This document shows, one piece after another, positions 1 through 64,000 of a stretch of DNA of 64,000 nucleotides (positions within the stretch are counted from its first letter, which is position 1; each line of letters begins with the position of its first letter). Location of the stretch: NCBI GenBank assembly GCA_054601695.1, contig BAAHQB010000062.1, positions 744,001 through 808,000 on the forward strand. Direction: 5' to 3'. This DNA is from Amorphochlora amoebiformis (lineage: Eukaryota > Cercozoa > Chlorarachniophyceae). The notes under the pieces are model-generated. The model saw only the letters and a program-made list of their open reading frames with translations, did no database searches and was not told where the DNA came from. The translations under genes were made by a program, and so were the position numbers.

Positions 1-42
1 TATATATACATATATACATATATATATATACATATATATAAG

Positions 43-706
43 GTATTTCGCGGCTCTATGCTACAATGCTCTCAACGAGGTCGATATAGCATCCCAGGTA
101 TACCTATATGTATTTACATATACATATATGTATATTATACATATACATATATGTATATTATACATATACATATATGTATATTATACATATACATACATGT
201 ATATTATATATGCAAAAATAGATATATATATACACTACATATATATATTTATATATATATATATATATACCTATTTATATATTACTATGAATGCATAGTA
301 TAGTATACCATATGAACATATATATATATATATATGTATATATATATGCATGAAATATAAATATATATACACATATATATTTAATATTTATACATATATA
401 TATGTATATACATATACATACAATACACCCACAATGTAACACTACAACAGTACTTAACCCGTGCCGTGGATATGCTGAAGAAATCACCTGAACCTGACCT
501 AATGCACGCCTGCGAAAATCTGAAAAAGGAGATTTTTATCAAGGTTAAGAAAGATTGATAGAGAATATAGAGAGAAGAGAGAGAGGGTGAGAGCGAGAGG
601 GAGATAGAGAAAGAGAGAGAGAGAGAGAGAGAGAGCGAGCGTGAGAGGGAAAGAGAGGAGGGAGAGAGGGGATTAATGACGAGATACATAATATATATAT
701 ATACAC

Positions 707-757
<51 letters not shown>

Positions 758-830
758 AACATGTAACATACATGTATTTCAAGTTCCATGACGCAATATA
801 AACAAATTGACCTTAACCTTAGCAGATTAG

Positions 831-863
<33 letters not shown>

Positions 864-933
864 GCGTAACATACATGTATTTTAAGTTCCATGACACAAT
901 ACAAACATATTGACCTTACAAGTGAATATACAT

Positions 934-966
<33 letters not shown>

Positions 967-967
967 C

Positions 968-998
<31 letters not shown>

Positions 999-1202
999 AT
1001 ATATATAATATATATATAGCTTTATAGATATGCATATATATATATATATATACGCGTGGAAATATATAAGAAAGCCTAAACTCTTACATCTGGTCTTTAA
1101 CCTTAGCAGATTAAAAACGGCAGTTTGAAAAAAGACGATGTCGCTAACGAAAAAGGCACTGAGGGTGATGTCGGTGGGATGGAGATGGAGGCAGCTGCGT
1201 AA
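43..1202 (+). CDS. 3' end of an unrecognised helical-repeat-like protein (partial, 3 exons)
   Basis: I see three phase-compatible exons at 43-97, 451-543 and 1110-1202, ending in TAA at 1200-1202. Exon 1 reads YFAALCYNALNEVDIASQ and exon 2 begins YLTRAVDMLKKSPEPD; the paired amphipathic helices look like a TPR or similar helical repeat. Exon 3 is a charged tail ending EGDVGGMEMEAAA. Acceptors are AAG, CAG and CAG; donors are CAG^GTATAC and AAG^GTTAAG. If the second intron is retained, translation stops at 556-558 instead. The 5' part lies outside the window. I do not recognise the family. The gene converges on CDC23, whose stop is 568 bp further on. Confidence 0.6.
559..680. repeat. GA-rich polypurine tract
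   Basis: A degenerate (GA)n tract sits in the intron between the last two exons of the first gene, directly after the exon 2 donor, and is followed by TA repeats. Confidence 0.8.
761..925. repeat. Duplicated intronic segment, including a copy of the next exon's acceptor
   Basis: Two copies (about 761-810 and 868-920) share a run with GTAACATACATGTATTT and TTCCATGAC. The segment near 808-832 also repeats the polypyrimidine and acceptor context of the exon at 1110 (CCTTAACCTTAGCAG followed by ATTA). This is an acceptor-plus-exon-head copy upstream of the true exon. Confidence 0.7.
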
Positions 1203-1770
1203 CCTAAGCTAGTTAGCCTTGTAGTCTCTTACGTGTATGTGTTAGTTGTCCGCGTGTTTCAAGTCATGAGCTCTAGTGAACCTCTTTAAGAACTTTATTT
1301 CATTTTAACGTATACATAAATATGTACATCTAGTATACACATAGTATTAGGCACTATCTAGTATCTAGCCTATGAGAACTTGTGTATACAAGCTAAGACT
1401 GCCAGCACGTACTAGCTATTTATTTACATATACTTACTCGGGATATACTCCGAGTCAAGTTAATGAAAATAAATTACAATTACCTTACGGTGTTCGTTCC
1501 GTACTCTGAGAAGTTTCCGATGAAAATGACTAGAATGACTATATCTAAAGCGTATTACCAGAACCATTTGGCAAGAATCCATGCATCACAGTTTGTCTAT
1601 ACTAGCTATAGCCGGATTTATAGCTATACCTGCAAGTAGATCTTCACGACTATGACACAAGCCACGTTAATTACGTATACTGTCTGAATGGCATGCACCA
1701 CGGCGGCTAGGCGTACGTATGGTACTATTATACGCTCGCTCCAGCTACTTACTACACGCACATATGACTA
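1203..1770. other. Convergent intergenic region
   Basis: This is 568 bp of ordinary mixed-composition DNA between two convergent stop codons. It has no TA array, unlike the introns on both sides. It should hold the 3' untranslated regions and poly(A) sites of both genes. I recognise no RNA gene in it. Confidence 0.6.
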
Positions 1771-16467
<14,697 letters not shown>

Positions 16468-16790
16468 TGCAATTTTAAGGGCTTTAAGTTAACATTAAAG
16501 TGTTTTCAGAGGATACAACAGGATTTTGTAGAGTATAATCAGTGGGCTTCATGACTGAAGTTTTGTATACCGGGATCTTTCTACAAATACGGTTTGGTGG
16601 GAAAGATGGGCGACGGAGGGTCCACTGGCGGGAAAGCCGATGTTTTAAGAACTTCAGGTAGCTCAATGTCGGTCACTTCGAGTGACACTTTTATAGGCGA
16701 GAAATTAAAATCTTAGCTTTAAAGGAAAGTTAGAGGGCTCGAGCTGTGGAGACCGCCAGAGTTCCTTTTCTGCAGGTGGCGGGAGCGCGA
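16468..16790. promoter_or_regulatory. Divergent intergenic region (CDC23 / zinc finger-HMG gene)
   Basis: This is 323 bp between two divergent start codons, without TA arrays, so both promoters must be here. A TTCCTTTTCTGCAG acceptor-like site just upstream of the + strand ATG (near 16774) suggests a possible 5'UTR intron. I identify no specific elements. Confidence 0.55.
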
Positions 16791-18439
16791 ATGGAGGTGG
16801 AAACTCACCCCAAACCCGAAACAAGGATCGAGGCCGCCGTCGGAGATGCACAAGCGACCGGAATAGATGATTCTGAGGGAAGATTAGAGTCGGAAAATCC
16901 CGAAATTGAGGAAGGGAAGCCCGCAAGAGGGGGGAGCAGCCTGAAGCCGGGGGACGTCCCAGAAAAACTTTTCGGGGAGTTAGACAACGAAATCGCGCCG
17001 CCCATTCGGACAAGACAAATTGGAATGATTGTCAGTGGTGACCCACATCCTGATCCAGCTCAGGAGGTTTCGGACAAGGAAAACAGCCTTGTCCCCGGGG
17101 CAGGTATAAAGGATAAGGAGGACCCAGGTGTCAAGCCAGGTCAACCGGGTTTAGAATCAGATCCGCAAGAGACCAAAAAAGCTCATTCAAGCAGTTTGGC
17201 TTCGGGTGGAGTCTCAGAGGTGCAGCCTCAAGCCGGAGGCGGGGGTTTAGAGGCAAAAAGTGCGCATGATATGGTCAAGCCAGATTCCAAGCCTCCCCAA
17301 GAGAATCTCGTCGGAGATGGGACGCCTGTGGACACCATAGTTATAGAGGCAAAGGATTCTACTAGTGTGATGGAGGAAAAACCAGTTGCAGATGTCGCGT
17401 CCCCGGCCAATGGAACGAACGGAATACACAAACTGGGCAAGGCATCTGGGGAGGTGTCCACCAGTCTGGACTCGAAGGCTGAACCTCTTCAAGATAAGAA
17501 GGCTGAGGTTGAAACATCTCAAGAGTCCAAGCGTATCTCTCAGACTGAAGAAGACGTGCTCAAGCTATTCCGCTTCAAATACGTATGAACAAATCCTCAG
17601 TGTGGTAATTCGTGCTTAAACGTGGTTTTTACATCAGCAATGCTCCTTCTGCAATCACTGCGCCACACAGATTCAATTTCCCATAGACTCCTTAGTAGTC
17701 CAGTGCCCGAAGTGCAACAAGCATGTTAGTGCCCTCACTCCACGGAACACCGAATGTTTTAACTGTAAGGAGATGCTAGCCCACCCCTCTACGGCAAACT
17801 TTATACAGTGCCCGAAGTGCCTTTTCCTCATGAACCCGAAAGATTCCGAGCGAAAGGTTATACCCAACTCTGGTCTTGCATAGTTTTGACAATGGTTTTG
17901 TGCAGTCGTATCCCCCGACGTTTGAGCCTGTGAAGCCCGCGGCAGGTTCCTGGCTTTCCGAATGTCTCTACCTGTTTGTTTAACTTTTGTATGTCTTTCT
18001 GTCGCTTTGACTGCCCCTTTGTCTCTGGCGTGGATATTCTGATAGTATAGTTGGGAATTCAGGGAAGAAGAGAAAACGTGTGTCATCGGAAGACACCCTC
18101 AACGCCGTCGCTTTCAACCTGTACCGACAGGAGCATTGGGTTGCCATGCGCAATCAAAGCGGTGTTACAGACGTGATGAAGGTTTTCATTCCTCCAAAAA
18201 TGCTCACTCCCGCCTCACACAATTTTCACTTATCCACAAAAAAATATGGTTAGCTTACGAACCTTCTCAAGGAGACCTGGAAGAATCTGGCACCGAAAGT
18301 TAGAGAGGTACATCAACAGATATATATGTGTATACACACACATTTTTATATTTATATATATATATATACATACATATATATATATATGCATATATGTATA
18401 TATGTACATACGTGTATACATACATATATACATACATCT

Positions 18440-18517
<78 letters not shown>

Positions 18518-18727
18518 ATAGATAAATACGATAATACATACACATACATATACATGTATATTATATTATATGTATATATATATATACTAAATATATTATA
18601 TGTATAAATATATATATGTGTATAATATACACATATGTATATATACATATTATTTTATAACTTTTGTACATCATGTTTGCATATATGTATAAATGTGTAT
18701 ATATATATATATTATATATATATATAT

Positions 18728-18785
<58 letters not shown>

Positions 18786-19010
18786 ACGTATATATTATAT
18801 ATTTATATATGTATATATGTGTATATATATATATATTTGTATATATATATATATGTATATAGATAAATAGTTACATACACACACACATACATATACACAT
18901 ACACACACACATATAGATATATAATTATATATGTTGTATACAAAATGAAATTGTACCTGTAAACGTATTTTGTATTACATCATATTTACATATATATATT
19001 ACAGAGTATG

Positions 19011-19046
<36 letters not shown>

Positions 19047-19086
19047 ATATATATAATATGTAATATATATATATACTCAACATATA

Positions 19087-19141
<55 letters not shown>

Positions 19142-19303
19142 GTATGTAATATACATTATCAAAAAAAGTGTTTTATGTGTATGTTAACATACATGTAAAT
19201 AATATATTATATATATATATATATAATATATATAATATATATATATATTATATATATACATACATATATATATATATATATAGATAATACATGTAAATGT
19301 ATG

Positions 19304-19338
<35 letters not shown>

Positions 19339-19387
19339 TACATATGTGTAATATACATTAAAAATATAAATAATATATATATATATT

Positions 19388-19442
<55 letters not shown>

Positions 19443-19496
19443 CATTTATAATTATGCATGTAGGTAAACATATATGTATATATGTATATGTATATA

Positions 19497-19545
<49 letters not shown>

Positions 19546-20370
19546 GAATATGTGCTGTTTCATGTTTACTATATATCAATCTCATGAAACTATCGTATAC
19601 AATAGACCTATGAGAGAGCAGCTATGGCGAGTAACCAACAGAGCCAAAGCAAAAAGGCTGTCATGCACACGGTTCCTCCGGTATACAACGCACCACACAT
19701 TCCGCGCCGTTTTCTCTTGCTGAGTTCCAATATATTCTCTCTCAGCTTGGTAGAGGCAGTATGCAACAGCAAGCCCAGGCAAACGCTGCGGCAATGCATC
19801 ACGCCCCGCAGTATTCGCTGAATCAAGTCCGGATAGAGGTCCAACAAGCCAACGAGAGGTTCCAACAGGTGTGCCTGAGTGCAGCGCAGCATTGCAGTGC
19901 TTCAGATACATTTTTGTTTTTGGACAGTTGAACGCTCAACTAGTAACGGCGCAACAGAAAGGTGTGAACCAATACGCTCTCCAGCCGCTTCGCATGGCGC
20001 AGATGCAGGTTACGTTATAAACCCGAGTCATCATACACTTGTTTGGGTGGAATCTTACTCCACGATTCATATATAGGCGTACAATCAACTTCAGAGGGCA
20101 ATGCAGCGACTTCAAATGATCCAAGCCCAGCAGCAGAGAACTCATGTTCACCTCCGTGCCGCGCCTCAACAATACTACCAATACCAACAAGTGCAAGCAG
20201 CATATCCATCTCAACGACTACATTCCCTTCAGGCGCCGAGACAGGTTGTGAAGATAGTATCAGGTCACAACGGTACGCAGGTGCCCTTAACCCAGGTGCC
20301 CTTACAACATGTTCAGCACCAGCATCCACCTGCTCAAATGCATCCAGCGCACCATCCTAGATACACGTAA
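16791..20370 (+). CDS. LSD1-type zinc finger / HMG-box-like / Gln-rich nuclear protein (8 exons, complete)
   Basis: Exons: 16791-17582, 17638-17872, 18063-18181, 18254-18307, 19606-19680, 19746-19868, 19928-20008, 20077-20370. All phases close to about 590 residues ending in TAA. Residues 1-264 are a low-complexity acidic/Pro/Ser/Gly region ending [12 protein letters not shown]. Exon 2 carries two LSD1-like C2C2 fingers: [11 protein letters not shown]...VQCPKC and [11 protein letters not shown]...IQCPKC, with one extra Cys pair partly overlapping the first. Then come a KKRKR nuclear-localisation motif and an HMG-box-like stretch: [16 protein letters not shown], then [20 protein letters not shown]. 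The last 190 residues are Gln/His-rich. Inference: a DNA-binding transcription or chromatin factor. Introns are 55, 190, 72, 1298, 65, 59 and 68 nt; only the fourth holds TA arrays. Confidence 0.88.
18308..19605 (+). other. 1.3-kb TA-rich intron of the zinc finger-HMG gene
   Basis: The intron is almost entirely (TA)n, (CA)n and TAATATA variants, including a run of more than 70 bp near 18441-18514. It splits the HMG-box-like region. No exon-like island was seen. Confidence 0.85.
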
Positions 20371-21016
20371 CGCGGGCAACCTGCAAGGTAATTCACGGTA
20401 GCTACTGTAGCGACAACTCCGATTGAATGAACAACTTGGTGTCGATTAAAATCAGTAAAATTGTGTTCAAGTTATAGATTGAACTACTCAATCTGTCAAT
20501 AACTAAATTGCCAAGTGATATCTAGATATATATATATATACTGGAACTTAATATATATCGCTCCTAGCGCTCGCTGACAGACAGACGATACTAGGATAGC
20601 TCTAGTAGCTACTAGAGCTACAGCTCTAGAACTAGTCTAGTAGTAACTCATTGACAAATCGTAAATAGCTAGATAACTATATATACCTTTATTCTAATAT
20701 TGTACATTTAAATTATCATACGATTATTATATTATAAAAGAATCACTTACATCTAGAACATCTTCTAGATCTTGCGCGGTACTACTAGTACTACTCAGAC
20801 CTTCTTACCTTGTCTAGCTTGTCCCTAGTCTCTCTGGCATAGACCGATCATGACTTCAATGAATCTAGAGTAAATTTGTTTACGTGATAGAAGTTCCATA
20901 CAATGACTATACGGCTGGCCTGGGAATACCAAAAAAATTTCTACATAACCGGAATTAGGCAGGCTATGTGCTAGGACTAGTAGGACCAGAAAGCTTGCTA
21001 TCGGAACTCTGCGTTT
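20371..21016. other. Convergent intergenic region (zinc finger-HMG gene / SPT4)
   Basis: This is 646 bp of mostly mixed sequence between two stop codons, with one short TA stretch near 20526 and several CTAGTA-type short inverted motifs at 20580-20650. It should hold both 3'UTRs. Confidence 0.55.
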
Positions 21017-23252
<2,236 letters not shown>

Positions 23253-23519
23253 GGTTGCGAGCCGATGACAGTGCGTGTCACTCAGATTGGTCACATTATG
23301 ATCACTTGTCACTCATCTTTGTCACTGAACGAGTCAAACCGACCCGATCCCCGCCAACCTTCGGCTTGTCCGGTTAGTTCTCTTCCCCCTCATTCTGAAT
23401 CGTATACCCCAATGAACTATCTCAGGGTCTCTTACCTATTTGTTTGACCGTGTTTTTTGAGTTAGATTTCGAAAAGCGAGTGAGGAGGAGACGATTGAAG
23501 GCGAAGGTGATTGCGGGGC
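23253..23519. promoter_or_regulatory. Divergent intergenic region (SPT4 / XPO7)
   Basis: This is 267 bp between the SPT4 start and the proposed XPO7 start, free of TA arrays. It must hold both promoters, but I recognise no specific element. Confidence 0.5.
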
Positions 23520-61222
<37,703 letters not shown>

Positions 61223-61873
61223 TAAGCAAGCATTCGCAATTCGCGATCTTGTATCAATCAATCACACTTTTTGAAACGGCCTCGGCGTAACAACGCTAGT
61301 TGAATACTTGCGGACGCGTTGAAGTTGCAATTCAATGATATCTACAATATTAGCATAGTCAAAACACATACTGAGTCATAACTTGTTAGCGTTTGTACGC
61401 ACGCAATAGTCTAGTACACATACATGTATATGCTGGATATTACGACACACGTACGTATCATAGGGTCACCTAGGTTTAAACAGTTAGATTAAGCTTTAAG
61501 CCTTAATACGTATACGACGTCGCTATCGAGGGCGAAAAAAACATACTCTCACATGAGTACAATATGATTGGGAGAACAATCTAGACAATATGTACGTTTA
61601 TTTATGTGTGGGTGCGTAACCACAAATATGTACGTACGTATATTATAGTACGTATACGTACACCGTATACCAGCGTATAGCCTTGTACGTCCGTACGCAA
61701 TGTACATACAAGGGCATATCCACCAGAGGACTACGAAGCACTGATGCGTATTAATGTGCAATTTCACTTGGCATATCCGCACTGTTTGAAAACAATAAGT
61801 ACATACATACGCGTTCACAGAAATGAATGTCAACAGCTACGGTGAAAACATTCCCAAAACTACAATAATCATA
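61223..61873. other. Convergent intergenic region (XPO7 / PEX7)
   Basis: This is 651 bp of mixed, non-array DNA between two convergent stops. Short CGTACGTA-like motifs recur at 61440-61700. I see no gene in it. Confidence 0.6.
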
Positions 61874-62038
61874 CTATAAGTTAGCTTCTTTGAAGCCAAA
61901 TGCACGGGTGGCGTCAAAAATCGCAACAGTTTCATCCCACGAACACGAAGCAAACCTCCGCTTTCGAATCTTGCTCCAACCGATCTATGTATGTAAACAT
62001 ATATGTGGTGTTATTTTATTTTATATTTACTGTACATG

Positions 62039-62108
<70 letters not shown>

Positions 62109-62168
62109 GTATATACATATATAAAATATATTTATAAAATATGTAGGTATGTATATGCAGACATATAC

Positions 62169-62219
<51 letters not shown>

Positions 62220-62349
62220 ATATGTGTGTGTGTATATATGTATGTGTATATGTATATATATATATATATATATATGTGTGTATACATATATATGCATGTA
62301 TGTATGTACATATGTATATGTATGTGTACATATATATACACACACACAC

Positions 62350-62422
<73 letters not shown>

Positions 62423-62489
62423 ATAGTGTGTGTGCGTGTGCGTGTGTTTGTGTACAAATATGTGTATATCACGTATATATATTATATAC

Positions 62490-62537
<48 letters not shown>

Positions 62538-62627
62538 TATACCCCATGAACAATTTCAGTATGATGATCTAAACGAGCTAGCATCGGGTCCTCGCGACTC
62601 ATATCCCACACACACGCACTCATATCA

Positions 62628-62667
<40 letters not shown>

Positions 62668-63182
62668 CATACACATATGTCTATATATATATATATATGA
62701 GAGAGAAAGGAAAAGAAAAGATCTAAACCTCACAGAGAAAGACGGGTTGAGAGATAGATATATGGCGAATGTAGGAGATGTTTAGTAGGGTGTAGATGAT
62801 ATTGTTACAAGGATGCAGAGAGCATAAGCGCTTCTCCATCTCCCCCGATGTCCAAGCTTCGCACCTGTATATGTAGTTTTGATATTTATATAATACACAC
62901 ATATACATATATATATATATTATATTTATGTGCATATGTATGTGTGTATGTGTGTGTATATATATACATGTGTAGATACATATACATGTATATGTATTAT
63001 ATACATAGATACACAAGAATATTACGCCTTACCCCTAAGTCATGGGCATTCAACACCTCTCTCGCCACGTGCCATTCCCTGGTAACAAATATATATATAT
63101 ATATTTATATATATATATATATAAAACACATCTATATATATATATATAATATTATATATCTATATATATATATATACGTATA

Positions 63183-63215
<33 letters not shown>

Positions 63216-63610
63216 TTATATACATACACATGTATACATATGCATATATATATATATATATATATTAGATAGGTATGAATATATATTTATATATATGTGT
63301 ATTTGTATATATGTCAGAGTATATATATATATATGTATATATGTATGTATTTGTATATATGTCAGAGTATATATATGTATACATATATATATATATATAT
63401 ATTTATATAAGATACGTATATATATGTACATATGTATACATATATATATATACATATATATGTGATGCATACAATGTAATATACATATAAACAAATATAT
63501 ACACCTGATAGATTTACTGTTATGAGCACTATGGGTCATTCTTGAACTAATGTGGTTGACAGTAAGCGGTTTTCGTATGTCGTATTCACGAATGCGTCCA
63601 TCCCCACCGC
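61874..63610 (-). CDS. PEX7: Peroxin-7, WD40 receptor for PTS2 cargo (3' part, 5 exons seen)
   Basis: Pex7 binds PTS2 peptides in the cytosol and delivers cargo to the peroxisome. Exons in transcript order: an exon starting at 63610 ([19 protein letters not shown], end unresolved, about 63540-63560), 63033-63078, 62809-62864, 62543-62627 and 61874-61984 (TAG stop at 61876-61874). The last four join in phase. WD40 blades are visible: [18 protein letters not shown], then [16 protein letters not shown], then [10 protein letters not shown]. The C-terminal [14 protein letters not shown] closely matches the last blade of the Pex7 family, as does the HHTE motif. The junction from the first exon to 63078 lacks one phase-compatible donor, so an exon may be missing. 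Earlier exons lie beyond the window. Confidence 0.9.
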
Positions 63611-63700
63611 CTTGTATTACATGTGAATGTTAGACAAGCAGATATTAGTATGTTTGTAAGTATATATGTGTGAATATATATATATATGTGTACGTATGTA

Positions 63701-63732
<32 letters not shown>

Positions 63733-63947
63733 TGTGTAATAAAAATTGTAAAGTCCTTATTAAATAGACATATACATATAAATACATATATAAATATATA
63801 TATATACATACATAGTATATATATACACATATTTCCCTCTTTCTCTTTCTTTCGCACCTTTTCCTCCCTTCTCACAAGCTAGACAAAGGAGAAGGTTACG
63901 TTGGGGTTCGAGTTATATAATTCTAGATATTCATAACCCCTCTATTT

Positions 63948-63989
<42 letters not shown>

Positions 63990-64000
63990 GTATGTATATA
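63611..64000. other. Probable PEX7 intron at the window edge
   Basis: It contains TA arrays and a TCTTTC-rich island at 63830-63890. I found no further WD40 exon here. Confidence 0.45.

Noticed and set aside
20580-20700. tRNA or small RNA gene in the convergent spacer
   Set aside because: Short CTAGTA-type inverted motifs are present, but I could not form a cloverleaf or recognise a known RNA.

Overview
This window is nuclear DNA of a eukaryote. It has split genes with GT-AG (occasionally GC-AG) introns and conserved eukaryotic proteins (anaphase-promoting complex, Spt4, exportin-7, peroxin-7). I cannot assign the lineage from sequence alone; the CCCTAA/TTAGGG-type repeats, short exons and bloated introns suggest a protist or alga. 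Most long open frames here are translations of (TA)n and (CA)n arrays ([12 protein letters not shown]) and are not genes. I found the genes by joining the short non-repetitive islands between the arrays with matching splice phases.

Layout: (1) 43-1202 (+) is the 3' end of an unrecognised, probably helical-repeat protein. (2) 1771-16467 (-) is a complete CDC23/APC8 gene: 28 exons, all phases closing, 602 codons plus stop. (3) 16791-20370 (+) is a complete 8-exon gene joining LSD1-type zinc fingers, an HMG-box-like region and a Gln-rich tail. (4) 21017-23252 (-) is a complete 3-exon SPT4. (5) 23520-61222 (+) is an exportin-7 (XPO7) homologue of about 60 exons spread over 37.7 kb, with a few junctions I could not close. 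(6) 61874-63610 (-) is the 3' part of PEX7. Strands alternate strictly. Divergent starts lie 323 and 267 bp apart, and convergent stops about 570-650 bp apart.

What stands out is how non-coding DNA is distributed. Long (TA)n arrays occur in introns and almost never between genes. Four short XPO7 introns are largely or wholly degenerate CCCTAA telomere-like repeat. A ~65-bp core sequence recurs eight times next to such arrays, always in the same polarity relative to TTAGGG. Many introns carry decayed copies of the neighbouring exon edge (exon tail plus donor downstream, or acceptor plus exon head upstream). Together these suggest introns born from telomere-like or introner-like insertions and then enlarged by TA expansion and boundary-spanning tandem duplication. 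That history is inference; the repeats, copies and splice phases are read directly from the sequence.

The genes are housekeeping genes with no shared pathway: cell-cycle ubiquitin ligase, chromatin or transcription factor, transcription elongation, nuclear transport and peroxisomal import.
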